From the NCBI GenBank assembly GCA_002794735.1, contig NBAZ01000007.1:1480636-1544635 (forward strand): a stretch of 64,000 nt of DNA. The letters run 5' to 3'. Position numbers and translations under genes: made by a program. Positions 34,758 through 46,154 of this stretch are shown here, one piece after another. The stretch is from Pyrrhoderma lamaoense (lineage: Eukaryota > Basidiomycota > Agaricomycetes > Hymenochaetales > Hymenochaetaceae). Positions within the stretch are counted from its first letter, which is position 1; each line of letters starts with the position of its first letter. Under the pieces are notes generated by a model. That model searched no databases and was not told the origin of the DNA. It saw nothing but the letters and a program-made list of their open reading frames with translations.

Positions 34758-35523
34758 GCACTTGAAAACTTAAACTACACTATGCGCAATGGATCTCACG
34801 AGATTAAATTATAGACCAGCGACGAAGACGGAGGACGATTTATTTTATCATCTCTTGATCAGCTATTGACACTGTGACTGCTCTAGGCAGCTCATCAACT
34901 AAACTTTCTTCGCTTCCAATCAATTTCTTTACTCCCCAGGTTATTCATTCACATTTTCTTACATGGATGTAAGGTAGCGTTCGTTTCACCGTTATTTCTC
35001 CCGACAGATCCTCCACCTTTTTTTTTCATTTTCTCATTTCGACCTTGCACAATACCATGCTTGTCTGGGTTCAGACTTTGCTTAGCGGGTCTTGCACTGT
35101 GTTTGCTTTCCAAACCCAGATGGACTTTATAATTCTCATGTCTGGACTAACTCAAACAATATATTATTCATTATAATTTTGTGATTGAGATAGATATCAG
35201 TAAATTTTTTTAAGAAAGATATTTGTTCATTTTATCTACACCCTTCAAAATGTAAGCCCCTTCTACCGATTTTTCTCATTTGAGAAGGGGGAGAAAGGGA
35301 CGACGGAAACTTCTCGATTTAATTTCTGGAGTCTAAATTCGATCATAAGAATGATGATCATGATTTGCAAGATTTGCGTAAGTGTGCAGGACTTTCACCG
35401 ACGGCTACTATCCGGTTACCGAGGGAAAGAAGCACGGATGCTGACTCATGAGCAATTATCTCATTCGCAACAGAAAAATCCAAAAAAGTTGCTTTCCTTT
35501 TTGAGTTTCTTCATTTTCTTTCC
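34758..35523. other. Intergenic region between PriA-like and heme lyase genes
   Basis: 34980-35050 is CT-rich on the transcript strand of the PriA-like gene, a likely 3' UTR. The rest is AT-rich promoter flank of the heme lyase gene. No coding frame is supported. Confidence 0.5.
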
Positions 35524-36441
35524 ATGGCACAGTGTCCGGTAGACCATAAGGCCTTGGGCGCAACCCCAGGTAGTGTTTCTTCATCATCGTCGTCTCCATC
35601 GCGGGAGCGATATCTGGGGATAAATGTCCAGTTGATCACGGAAGTTTCGTACACTCCTCAACATCTGAGTCTGTTGACAAATGTCCGGTTGAACATACCG
35701 CTCGTTCGACCTGGGGTGGGCTCCTCGGCTCATCCTCTTCGTCTTCGTCTTCCCCCCTCCAGCATCAGACTTAAGACATCAATCTGTACCAAGTCTCCCT
35801 ACTGAACGCGAGACTTCCACTATTCCGCGTGCAGATGGAGAAAAATGGGTTTATCCCAGTGAAGCACAGTTCTTTGCAGCTATGGAGCGTAAACAACATA
35901 ATCCACGTGCTCAAGATATGCGCGTCGTCGTACCTATTCACAATGCTGTTAATGAGCGTGCGTGGGGAGAAGTTCTAAGCTGGGAACGAGGATGGGGAGG
36001 AGATAAGTGTGGTGGTGTGAAATTAGTAAGCTTCAAGGGTCGCCCGAATGATCGTAGTCCAAAAGCTATGTTGAAAACTCTACTAGGGTGAGTTTTGAAT
36101 TCTATATTTACACACGGAGGAAGTTACTGAGTTCACTTGTGTCTGTTTCGTGTGTGCATTTGGATTATATATATTTATATTTTATATCCAGATATCAAGC
36201 GCCTTTTGACAGACATGATTGGGTGGTGGATCGTTGCGGAACAAGAATGCGCTATGTACTTGACTTTTATACTGGAAAATCACCAATAGCTGGTAACCTT
36301 GCATTCTACATCGATGCTAGACCGGCTCTAGATAATTGGGAAGGGGTTAAGATGCGCACTACACGGTTCCTGGAACGGTGGATTGGTCCTATGCCTTGGT
36401 TCTCTGGGAGACAAGAGGTACATACAAGGTCCTCACCTTAA
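35524..36441 (+). CDS. Mitochondrial cytochrome c heme lyase (holocytochrome c synthase)
   Basis: Intermembrane-space enzyme that attaches heme covalently to apocytochrome c. Exons 35524-36087 and 36192-36441; about 271 aa. The N-terminal part carries three heme-regulatory CPV motifs: QCPVDHKAL, KCPVDHGSF and KCPVEHTAR. The catalytic domain follows: EKWVYPSEAQFFAAMERK, HNAVNERAWGEVLSWE, FKGRPNDRSPKA, APFDRHDWVVDRCG with its conserved His, VLDFYTGK and FYIDARPALDNWEG. Two bases are missing: near 35598-35605 (restores SGDKCPVDH) and in the C run 35752-35757 (restores PPASDLRHQSVP). A GTACAT after RQE (36417) could be a donor for a further exon, but the stop at 36439-36441 gives a normal length. 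Confidence 0.92.
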
Positions 36442-36613
36442 GCCTCGTATTTTTTTCCCTTTGTCCCGGAAGCTTGATTCTATCACTACTTATTTTTATA
36501 ATGATCTGATGTAATATCTTATTTATCTCTCTCATTGAATCCCTGTTTCCACTGATGCTGGACGGCATGCATATGGAGATAGGCTAAAGTCTGATGGAAA
36601 ATGAAAACATAAG

Positions 36614-38147
36614 CTATCGCCTACTTTTATGTTTTCCTCGCTTCTTTGGCCGCTCAATCGTTTCTTCATCTTCACTTTCACTCTGTAGATCCTGCTCACT
36701 TTCTTCTCCCTCACTGATCTCCTCTTCGTCGTCCCATACGCCTTCATCAAAGTCCTCTTCCTGCTCCTCATCTTCTTCACCGCTTTCTTCGCTCTCATCT
36801 GCGGGTTTATCACCCTTCTTATCCTTCTCCAACGCTTTCTTGCGGGCAACATTCCGCTCTTGTTCCTCTCTTCTCTGCTTTCGCAGTTTCTCCTTCTCTG
36901 CATGTTGCTGCTTTTGAACGGCCGCTTCGGCCTTCGATTTTTTAACTTTTATAAAGAAAAGAATATCAGAATTGGACTGCGAGGAAAAGCACAGAGATGA
37001 ATTATAAAGAATGCCTCACCAAATCTATGGTACATAACAGCTCCCTCCTTCCCTGGTACTCCTTCCGTGATTTTCACAAGTTTGAGTTCTAGCCTTGGGC
37101 CGATCTCGTCCAGCCGAACAGCACGTCGTTGACCCCTTTTGTTATTCCTTCCAACATAATCACCGGCGAGTTCAACTCCTTCACCATCATCTCCGGCTGC
37201 ACTCGATGCGGATGATGCCGCAGATTCATAGCCATCATCGTCCGGCCCTGGCTCACCTCTCCTCCGAAGAAGGAAGTCAGCTACATCCTTCTCTCGTCCG
37301 AGATCGAGAAGACCGGTTTTTAGTGATGATTTAGAACTTTTTGAGGAAGTTTTTGAACCCTCGAGAACTTTGCGCATACGTCGCGAAACTCCATAGGGTT
37401 TTACGGTGATAAGATAATGTCGTATGTCCACCGTATCTCTTTCTGGATTATATTGTACAAGAACTACACGCCGAGCGGCGGAAAGTGTGAGAGTTTGTGG
37501 AGAAAGCGGGGGGAACATGGATTGGAAGGATTTCATCAGAAGGGTGAGATGCGGTGGTGTAGTTGAGGAAGGTTGAGGGAATGAAGCGAGAACGAGCTGT
37601 GATATTGATAGTTCGTTTTGTCAGATTGCAAAATTTAAGATAAATTTGTAATTATTTGATTAAGAGAATCACGTACTAGAGGCGCAGTAAGATATTCAAG
37701 ACCCATACTACGAGCATGTTTTTTAGTGTTAAGGATGTCTCTTGACAGACTATAACGTTCTATGCGGAAAGTGAGGGTGGGACCAGCCGACAGTCTGATT
37801 ATGCGTAGTGAAGGTGCGACAGGAGTGAGTGTAAGTGCAAGAAGGTGAGTTACATGAAGTGCGGGAGCAAGTGTGAGGTAATCTTTGAGCTTGTTTCTGG
37901 ATCTCTCCTAGATGCATGCATACATATAGTGATTAGCATTGAAGCGATAAAAAAGAAATTTATAGTAACCCACTTTTAATCGAGTAGCTGTGTTCGGTTC
38001 CATTACTTTTCGAAGGTCACGAACGAGCTGAGCGAGTGACGAGCCGACTTGACCATGTTTGATAATGAAAGAACGAGGATTTCCATCACCTTCAGCTGTT
38101 TTTGCAGCAGAAGTAACGTGTGTTCTGTTCTTTCTTCTTCGAGCCAT
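36614..38147 (-). CDS. SSF1: Ribosome biogenesis protein SSF1 / Peter Pan (Brix domain)
   Basis: Nucleolar Brix-domain factor for 60S subunit assembly (27SB pre-rRNA processing). Four exons: 38147-37974, 37907-37677, 37596-37020, 36945-36614; about 437 aa, all in phase. The N-terminus MARRRKNRTHV and GQVGSSLAQLVRDLRKVM, NKLKDYLTLAPALHVTHL, TLTFRIERYSLSRDI and SAARRVVLVQYNPERDTVDIR are diagnostic. After the Brix core come EIGPRLELKLVKITEGV and a Lys-rich then strongly Glu/Asp-rich tail (EEDFDEGVWDDEEEISEGEE) ending in a basic KKRGKHKSRR, as in Ssf1/Ppan. It is convergent with heme lyase (172 bp) and head-to-head with PKA (576 bp). Confidence 0.94.
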
Positions 38148-38723
38148 CGCTCTTGTTGTTTGTCGATGAATGCCTGTAAGTTTGTGTATGTATAAACAAT
38201 AGAAAAAGCTAAAAGTTTTGTACACAAACAGTCACGTGCTGATGATGCCCCGACTACGGGCTCTCGTCTAAATTCATGCGAGCATCTGTTTTCCCCCCTT
38301 GGTCGTTGCCATCGTCGTTCACTGCTCTGTCGTCTTCGTCTTTGTCCTTAGCGCTCTTTGCTGGTCCTCGCCTGCCCTCCCGCCTATCTGTTACCATATT
38401 TTCCCACTATTAAGGCTTCCGTCTGGCACGGCATATATTGTCTGGCTTCGGTTCTGCTTTCCCTCCGAGGGTTTACGAGGGCTCAAAACCCTTTCTTTCT
38501 TGCTTCATAGACTAATTTTATAACAAGAAGTACAAGACCTATAACAAACCGTAAATCTTCCCCTCTTGTTTATAGATAGATAATTGTAAGCATTCATTGA
38601 TCTCTCGTCAATTCCTGATGTATATGCATCTTTTCTGATTTCCCGTTAAGCACCGGAGAATAACCCGTAGCGCGCTGTGTTCCTTCTACTCACGGACATT
38701 CTTTTTATTCTTCATTGTCCCTG
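38148..38723. promoter_or_regulatory. Divergent promoter region SSF1 / PKA catalytic subunit
   Basis: 576 bp between the two start codons on opposite strands. The PKA side is pyrimidine-rich (38290-38400, TCGTC/CCTC runs) and a CACGTG-like core occurs near 38233. Control elements of both genes are expected here; none can be named with confidence. Confidence 0.4.
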
Positions 38724-40281
38724 ATGGATCGCATCTATGAGTTCGACCTACCCCCACGTTCCGCCTCAATGCCATCTCCGGGTACTATGTTTCCTGCAGG
38801 CTACTTTCAGCCCTTAAATGCTGCGCCTCCAAGAAAGCTATCATCAAGGCGTGACTCTGAAATGGTCCTTTCAGAAGGTCCTATTACCCCTCCAGAATCT
38901 CCCGGCCCAGAGGATATGTCGTTGAATCAAGGACCACAACCACCTTTGGAGATTGTCATGGAGCAAACACAAGCACACGTCACTCATGTTGATTATCCCG
39001 CAACACCTGTATCTCAGACACCAGATGACATGGATGAGGACAGTGTACCGGATGAAGGATCCTTTGCTATCTCAAGGCAACCAGTCCGTTCACTATCTCA
39101 GGAATATCCAGAGATGCCGCGTTCAAATGCCTTAAAGCTGACTGATTTCGAAGTAAGGGGGACACTTGGTAAGGATATCATGTGCTTATTGGTGTCTGAA
39201 TTCTGGCTTAATGGTAACTTATCCAGGCACTGGTACTTTCGGCAAAGTGCTCTTAGTTCGATTACGCAATTTACCTGCGAAGCAGGACTCAGCAAACTAC
39301 TTTGGTTTGAAGGTCCTTAGAAAGAGCGAAATCGTGAGATTAAGACAAGTGGAGCATGTAGCCGCTGAACGTTATATCCTTTCCCGTATAAGGCATCCTT
39401 TCATCGTTGACCTCTATGCTACGTTCCAAGATGATTTAAATGTCTACATGTTGTTGTCTTATGTGCCCGGAGGAGAACTTTTCACGCACCTTAGGCGTGC
39501 TCAAAGATTTACCCCAGACGTTACTCGATTTTATCTTGCAGGCGTTATATCCGCTCTCAGATATCTTCATTCTTTCAATATAATCTACCGTGATCTTAAA
39601 CCCGAAAATCTCCTCTTGGATTCGCGTGGTTATCTACGCCTTACGGACTTCGGTTTTGCTAAAATAGTCGAGGATCGTACCTGGACTCTGTGTGGTACTC
39701 CAGAATACCTTGCACCTGAAATTATCCAATCTGACGGACACGGGAAGGCTGCTGACTGGTGGGCGTGTGGGATTTTATGCTACGAAATGCTTGTTGGTTT
39801 CCCGCCGTTCTTTGCAGAGACTGCATATGGGATATACGAAAAAATCCTGGCTGGAAGGATCGCATGGCCGCGGGATATGGACCCACTTTCGCGTGAATTA
39901 ATCAAGGCCTTTTTGCATCCAGATAGGAGTAAACGTCTTGGTAATATGATCGGCGGGCCACAGGATGTGTTAGACCATCCGTGGTTCCGCGGTGTAGACT
40001 GGAGAGCCCTTGAGAGACGTGAAATCAAGGTTTGTACTCTATTCAGTTGAGGGGGACTATTTTTCTTAGACTAAACTAACTCCTATTGCAAACGCCGCTT
40101 TTAGGCTCCTATCATCCCACATACAAACACGCCAGACGATACGCGACACTTCGCTCGGCTGGAACTACCATCTGAGTATGATATCCCCGGACTAATACCT
40201 AGGGATACGCCGTCCCTTCGCCCGCTCAAACATGATGAGCCTATTACCTATCGATTTCCGGAACCCAGTTCCTTCGTGTAG
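38724..40281 (+). CDS. cAMP-dependent protein kinase catalytic subunit (PKA)
   Basis: AGC-family Ser/Thr kinase, effector of cAMP signalling. Exons 38724-39168, 39227-40029, 40105-40281; about 474 aa with no repair. The N-terminal 145 residues are Pro/Ser-rich and disordered, a common feature of fungal PKA. Kinase landmarks: glycine loop GTGTFGKV, FGLKVLRK lysine, HRD-equivalent IIYRDLKPENLLLD, DFGFAK, activation loop TWTLCGTPEYLAPEI with the phosphothreonine, and ADWWACGILCYEMLVGFPPF. The AGC tail follows (HPWFRGVDWRALERREIKAPIIP) and ends with PSSFV. ATG 38724 is the first start of the frame. The downstream 3' flank is CU-rich. Confidence 0.94.
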
Positions 40282-40835
40282 GCATCCATACATCTACGGT
40301 TTTCAATTCCACTTCTTGAGAGGATGTTGTGTTTATATACCGGGTCATCAACCTTAATTATAAAAACTGACATTCAGTCTACCTTTCTACCTCTCCCCCT
40401 TTTCCTTTTTGTATATGCTCAATCAGTGCGATTCAGCTTGTATATTATTCCTCTCTCTGCTTTCTTTTATCTCTTTTTGTCTATCCATACATAATTCATC
40501 TTGCCGTTTCACCTTTATCTGTTCAAAAGATAATGTTAATTTCTATCCTGTTGTCTTAGTCTTCTGCCATTTTATTGTTTTTAACGTCGTTTGTTCCCTC
40601 TGGCATTGATCTTGCGCGTCACCTTCATTGATTATGCTAAACTACTGTAGCCCATCCCTCTCTTCGTTCCCAAAAGCAGTGTATGATTTAGTTGCCTCCG
40701 TGACCTTATTCCCGATAATAGCTCGATTTTATTATTATTCTCTTTCCCCGCAGAGGTACGCGGAAGTAATAACAGCCAATGAGCATGCTACAGACATGTA
40801 GAAGAAAAACGACTAAAAATTACAGATGTAAAAAA
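40282..40835. other. Convergent intergenic region with CU-rich 3' flank of PKA
   Basis: 40365-40600 is strongly pyrimidine-rich on the PKA transcript strand (CT and TTC runs) and likely forms its 3' UTR. The remainder is AT-rich. The open frame 40409-40609 is a low-complexity Leu/Ser/Phe/Cys translation of this bias. Confidence 0.5.
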
Positions 40836-42304
40836 CTAGGTACCTGCCATTACTACATCCCCCGAGTAAGAAGAATTTGGAGGATTCTCTACGGTTGAAG
40901 TTTGTGATTGTAATCCTCTCAGAGGTTCAAGATCTAACCCAGCAACTGCACACCGTAAGGCACGTTCCCAAGCTTCTTCAACAATATAACCACCAGCACG
41001 CATTATACCTTCTCTATCTCTCCTCACCGCCTCACTCATCGGATCGTAATATCCGCCGGTACGTAGCGAATACTTGTCATCATAGGCATACCAATTATCG
41101 CGGACCGGAATGTGTGGTGTATCAGGCACTGCTTGCGTATTTACGCGGACTCTTGGAGCGGAAGCAGCTGCGATAGCACGTTCTCTCGCCTCTCTTTCCT
41201 TTATCCGTCTCTCCCTTTCTTTCTCACGCTGGCGCCTTGTGGTTTCAGCGAGAAGTGCGGCGGCGTCAACTCCGTCACGGCTTTGTTCGAGCTTCTCTAG
41301 AAGCTCAGCGCGTTCGGCTGCACGGGCAGCTCGCTCCTCTTCGTCTTCTAAGGCAAGCAGACGTGCGCGTTCTTCGCGTTGTTGTCTTTCAATTGCTTCG
41401 AGTTCAACGAGTGAAGCTGCATAGGAGGTATCCTTTTGGATATTTGCTTCTATAATAGCTGCGTTTTCGCGCCGGAAGGCGGCGATACGTCCCTCGGTTT
41501 GCTGTACATCTATATCATTTATTAAGTTGAAGGCTGTAAAAAGTGGGTTGGAAAAGCATTAGCTCTGTCCCCTTAATTTCGAAGATCCAGAAGGATTGCA
41601 TACTTATGTCTTCGACTTCTTGTAGATAATCATTATACGACCTAAGATCTGGAAAGTCTTCTCGATGCTTGTTAAAACTAGAAATAATTTAAATTTAAGT
41701 TATTTATAAAAGTAAACTATAAAATTAACCAAACTCTTTTGCGAGGCGTCTTCGTACAGCAACTTCTCTCTCGACAGTAAGGTCCTCAAAAGTTTGTGGC
41801 ATGAATGCCAGCTTGCGGAGTGTCTTGCCACATATTGGACATGGTGCTGGGCCCAACGTAAACAATCGGTCTATACATGATTCGCACCTAGAAATAAATC
41901 CTAGTCGTATTAGAAATAAATAGTTGATGGAGTAGCATAAAATATATATTAGACATTTTATGATAACAAGCACTGACAAGCAGACGAAGCTTGGGATTAA
42001 GGTAGCGGTCCGACTTGCAAACGGGACATTGGTCTTCCATTGACTACCAATATCGACGCAACCACCCAGTAAGCAACAACGTATAAGCTTATCGGTATAG
42101 ATTCATACTACTTAGTATAGGACATACATGATATTCCGACACCTTTCCTGTTGGATCTTTCACACCCCCTCCGAAGGAGAGTGTTGCAGTACTGACGACA
42201 TTCTGAGCGGGTGTCGACGAACGCGTGCTCTGCGAAGACGATATATTTTGAACTCCAGACTTACGGACAACGGACCCGCGCAGCCATGTCCCGGCTTTAG
42301 ACAT
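40836..42304 (-). CDS. TFB3: TFIIH subunit TFB3 / MAT1 (CDK-activating kinase assembly factor)
   Basis: RING-finger subunit of the TFIIH kinase module that stabilises the CDK7-cyclin H pair. Five exons: 42304-42128, 42043-41955, 41887-41735, 41677-41604, 41533-40836; about 396 aa, in phase if the exon 3 donor is the weak GTTTGG (giving AKDFNKHREDFP). The RING is complete: CPVCKSDRYLNPK, LLVSACYHKMCESCIDRLF, PAPCPICGK. Then RKLAFMPQTFEDLTVE, DLRSYNDYLQEVEDITFNL and a long Glu/Arg/Ala coiled coil (about 120 residues) as in MAT1. A fungal-type N-terminal extension starts MSKAGTWLRGSVV. The C-terminus continues to GDVVMAGT. It is convergent with PKA and head-to-head with the LigB gene. Confidence 0.93.
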
Positions 42305-42685
42305 TGTTCCTTGCTTTAGCTTGCTTAATGATTAGAATCTTAGTAGTGGTTGATGAGGCCGAGTCGGGAGTGGTATTGACTAAGAGACCGACGCGGAGAA
42401 GCTGCAGAGCTTAAAGTCGATGTGCGTGTAGATGTTTACCTTAACGGTATCCTTGCGACATCTGGTCCAACCACCTCAATTTTGGCAATTCATATTACTA
42501 GATTCTATTGTATATCATTATTTATAGTCGCCGTGGCAGCTTTTAAAACCAGTCATCTCTTTGCTCTCCTCATAGTTTCACTTGCATTTATCCTGGCTCG
42601 CTTTCCATCCTCAATCACTCGCGCTCTACCCTTCGGCATCGGCTCTTTATTCAATCCTTCTTCAAAGCCCTCAGGCTCTCGATCT
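42305..42685. promoter_or_regulatory. Divergent flank TFB3 / LigB dioxygenase
   Basis: From 42422 the frame of the dioxygenase is open upstream of its first ATG and encodes hydrophobic residues, but there is no in-frame ATG before 42686. This is either 5' UTR or an N-terminal extension that depends on an unseen exon. Confidence 0.4.
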
Positions 42686-43781
42686 ATGTCTACTGCGAAT
42701 CACGTCGCAATCCCTAAGACGGAAGATGAATGGAAAGCAGCATTAAATGAACTTCCAGCGACTCCCGAGAAGATTCCTGCGTTCTTCTTCGGCCATGGAT
42801 CTCCTATCCTTCAGTATCCCGATGAGCTCCTGGGCTCAGGGGATGCTATGGAAGAGTATGCTGGTCCAAAAGGACCTCTTGCACGATTCTTAAAAGATTT
42901 TGGTCCGACAATTCTTGAGAAATACAAACCGAAAGGTATTCTCGTCTTCAGTGCTCACTGGGAAACTCGAGACGAGAGACAGGGTATGATGCATCTGATT
43001 CCCTTTTAAGCCGAATAGAACGCTAATGTACAGTGGTATATTAAAAATAATCTAGTGACGGACTATGGTGATGACCAGCCATTACTCATGGACTACTTCG
43101 GCTTCCCTCCGCAAATGTACAAGCTGAAATTCAGCTCAAATGGCTCGCACGAGCTGTCGCAGCGCGTCGTTGAAGCATTCAAGTCTGCTGGAATGCTCGC
43201 GCGTACTACCGGAGCGATAGAAGCCCGAGGACGTGATGGGCGGGGATTCTTGGGACCCGGCCTCGATCATGGAGTTTTCATCCCGTTCCGCATTATGTTT
43301 GGACACGAATTCCATGATATACCTATTGTACAAGCGAGTATCGACTCTTCCCTGAGTCCTGAGAAGAACTGGCAAATAGGGCAGGCTGTCAAGCAACTTC
43401 GAGAAGAGGGGATTCTGATCTTGAGTGGTGGTTACACGGTACATACATTCGCGGACTTTGCAGCCTTTGCAGAGAAGACTGCGAAGCCTATCTACAAAGA
43501 GTGGGATAGTGCTATCTTACAAGCGGTACAAAAACCAGATGTAAGTAACTCTGAGAAGCAAGTACCCCTAGTCCGTACTTTTAATTGAAATCTTGTTTTT
43601 ATTCTAGTCTGAACGTAAAGCAGCCATGTTCAATCTTACAAACCACCCAGGATTCCGAAAGGCACAGCCACGAGAAGATCACCTTGTTCCTATTTATATT
43701 GCGGCTGGTGCAGGAGAAGGTGGAGAAGCTAAAATCCTTGAAGGTCTTTATAGTTGTCCTACTATTGCTTTTGGTTTGTGA
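42686..43781 (+). CDS. LigB-family extradiol aromatic ring-opening dioxygenase (DODA type)
   Basis: Class III extradiol dioxygenase using a mononuclear metal; related plant and fungal enzymes cleave catecholic substrates such as DOPA. Exons 42686-42983, 43056-43540, 43608-43781; about 318 aa, in phase. Metal and active-site histidines sit in AFFFGHGSPILQ, GILVFSAHWETRD, GLDHGVFIPFRIMF and LSGGYTVHTF. Other family segments are YGFP-like DYFGFPPQMY, SIDSSLSPEKNWQIG and the C-terminal REDHLVPIYIAAGAG. The physiological substrate is not inferable. The start is taken as ATG 42686 (MSTANHVAIPK); upstream codons are open but lack an ATG. Confidence 0.92.
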
Positions 43782-43952
43782 GAATAGGGCTGTTGTATTT
43801 TTTTCTGGAGTTTTTAAGTGGATTAATTATTGATTTGTATTGATTAATCAAACCAAATTTCTAATACATGAATTTAGTCAATTGGTACTGTAGAATTCTA
43901 ATGGGAATTATTAAAGATCAGAAATGAGCCAGACACTGAGGAAAGGTTGGCG

Positions 43953-45549
43953 CTAACGAATCACTTCGCTTGAGACAACTTTATGATTCCAACGTTCTTG
44001 CTCTGTCAGTAAGTCATCGAGTGGGAAATATAGAATTTGATATTGATCCTTCTGACTGTTCTTGAAACATTTTAAATTATGAAGCAGGTATTCTTAGGTG
44101 GTCGATAACTCACCCGACTTTTCTTGACCGTAATCGAAAAAATTCAAGAACTGTATTGTAGTTTACTTCAGGTATGGTTGTCAATGAAACATCGGATTTC
44201 TTAGGCGTAGTATTATTATGTTCGACATTTTCGTCGTGGTCATCCAGAATCTCGATTACCTCAACACCTGCATCATTTGTCTCATTGTGGATGAATGACC
44301 TTCCTCGTTGTCTCTTCATGTCTCTTTCCTCGTTAGTGGTGCTCGCACGTCGCTTCCTGCCGTCTTCTCGCTCTTCCTTGAGTGATCGAGGATGAAACAA
44401 CTTATTTAATAACTTAGGAACCTTCGAGGGTGATGTATTGGTATCAGACTCTTTCTCAGCCACTGGGTTTTTTGATATGCCAGCAAAGTAAAATGCTTTC
44501 GCAGCACTTCTAATTTCCTTCTTTGGAAATCTGGAGAAACGGAAACTCAGATGATACTCCTAGAATATGTATAGAAGAAGCATACCGAGAAGGATCGAAA
44601 CAGAGTAAATTGATAGACCCGCTTTTGAGACGTTCATAACCTATTATCGTTCTAGAGTGACCATCATGTTGGAGAATTATTGGCATGCGATTCGTTATGA
44701 CAACAGGAGAAGCCCGCGCAACGCTTCGCCAACTGTTGTTTGAACTTTAGATTTCTGAAATGCTTGCGATGTATGATTGTTGCCAGGAGAAGAGGACGTG
44801 AAATAGCTTTCTATCCAGGTCAATACAGAGTTTGCATCATCATTCACATCCGGAAAGTCAACTAGTTGGCAAGGTATCCCTCGTGATACGAATGCAACGT
44901 ACAGCTCTGCCGTCCCAATCCATTTCCTTGTGCCTGCTAGATTGTACTTAAGATCTTTAGCACCTTCCTCGTCAAAGCCTGGTAACGGATCGTTAAGATT
45001 CATCCAGTGTTTTACATTAACACAATCATCATCATAATCATCGCCCACCTTTATTCCATGCCTCTTCAATCCACTTCTGTAAGTTCCGAACACCAGGAGG
45101 AGTCGGATGATTCAAAGCTGGAAAGTATTCAGGTTGTATTTGCTGGTCAATTAGAGCTGCGCAAGCCATCAGGAAGTTGCGATAGCTGCAGATGGAAGAT
45201 GTAAGTATCAATCTTCAAACATGATATAAGAGCTATAAGGTAAAGATAGCTTACCCGCAGCCCCATCTGGAGTCCCACGGTTCTATGGACACATGTACTG
45301 CTCTTTCATAACACAAGGCTGCACGAACAGTCTGTCCTTTTGCATGAGATCTCTGCAATGCTTGCTTGAGCACCGGAATTAAACCTAAATTTCTATCATA
45401 AGGATAGTATAAAGTATGAGTCATCTTGCAAAGGTACCTGGAGTGAAATTTTGAGGCGGGTCACTGTCAAGAGAGTGATACCAAAAGATATTCTCTTTTT
45501 CTGTTCTGGAAGAGCTTGTAGTTGCCTTTGATTTTACTTTGGAAATCAT
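43953..45549 (-). CDS. Peptidase C78 family protein (ZUFSP/Mug105-type deubiquitinase)
   Basis: Papain-fold cysteine peptidase of family C78. Members cleave UFM1 or, in the ZUFSP/ZUP1 and S. pombe Mug105 branch, polyubiquitin; most fungi lack UFM1, so ubiquitin is the likelier substrate. Exons: 45549-45438, 45384-45255, 45185-45049, 44978-44586, 44530-44114, 44055-43953; about 430 aa. The catalytic Cys lies in PWDSRWGCGYRNFLMAC; then LKYNLAGTRKWIGTAELYVAF, and the Asp/His motif LQHDGHSRTIIGYE. An insertion of roughly 140 charged residues with KRRAST/KRQRGRS basic patches splits the fold before the last strand QKDQYQILYFPLDDLL. One base is missing near 44724-44728 (restores ASPVVITNRMPII). Upstream of ATG 45549 the frame stays open, so the N-terminus may be longer. 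Confidence 0.85.
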
Positions 45550-46154
45550 TGAACTAGAAAATTCAAGGACAGGACACAGTAGAATCTTGTTTATAGGGAT
45601 ACCGCAAAGCCTTTCAAAAAAGCAATCTGCATCAAATTATCACAAGACAGTATTGTAGTGTATGTTGATATGTTTGTTTCTGAGTGTTTCGGCTTGGAAG
45701 AGGTGAGATGCGATGAGAAAGTTTTACGTTGAGAGGTTTGTCTATAGTAAGTCAAGTGTCCCTTCAAAGATTTTCCCCGTAGGTTCTAGACTCCCGTTAT
45801 CGTCATGTTAAGTCTTCTGTACCTCAGTACGACACTTAGACTATTGGGTGAATATCTTTAACAGCTTTGAATAATAAGGTATTTCAATCGGGTAATTACT
45901 ATCACATGATTTTTAACAAAAATAGTATCTAGTCAGTATCACGTAATACAGTGGACTTTACAGTGGACTTTTTCGATTAATGATCAATTTCACGCCCAGA
46001 ATCTGTGTCAATGCATTCGGGTTGTTTATTGAGTTTATGGTATAATAAAACATAAACTTGATAGAGGGCGGTTTCCGGCATGTTGATTGCTATTTGATTG
46101 GCTGGTGTACAAAATTATTAAAGACAGAAAATACAAATATATGTTGGTTAATGT
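45550..46154. other. Intergenic region between C78 peptidase and proteasome alpha4
   Basis: 45550-45640 is open in frame with the C78 gene (DADCFFERLCGIPINK...) and may be part of its first exon. 45951-45972 holds a short direct duplication (CAGTGGACTTT twice). Otherwise AT-rich with no gene. Confidence 0.4.

Noticed and set aside
36594..36917. 107-codon Ser/Cys-rich frame on + opposite SSF1
   Set aside because: It is the antisense of the acidic Glu/Asp-rich tail of SSF1, whose sense frame is clear.
42422..42685. Hydrophobic N-terminal extension of the LigB dioxygenase
   Set aside because: The frame is open but contains no ATG, and LigB enzymes are cytosolic without such a segment; more likely 5' UTR.
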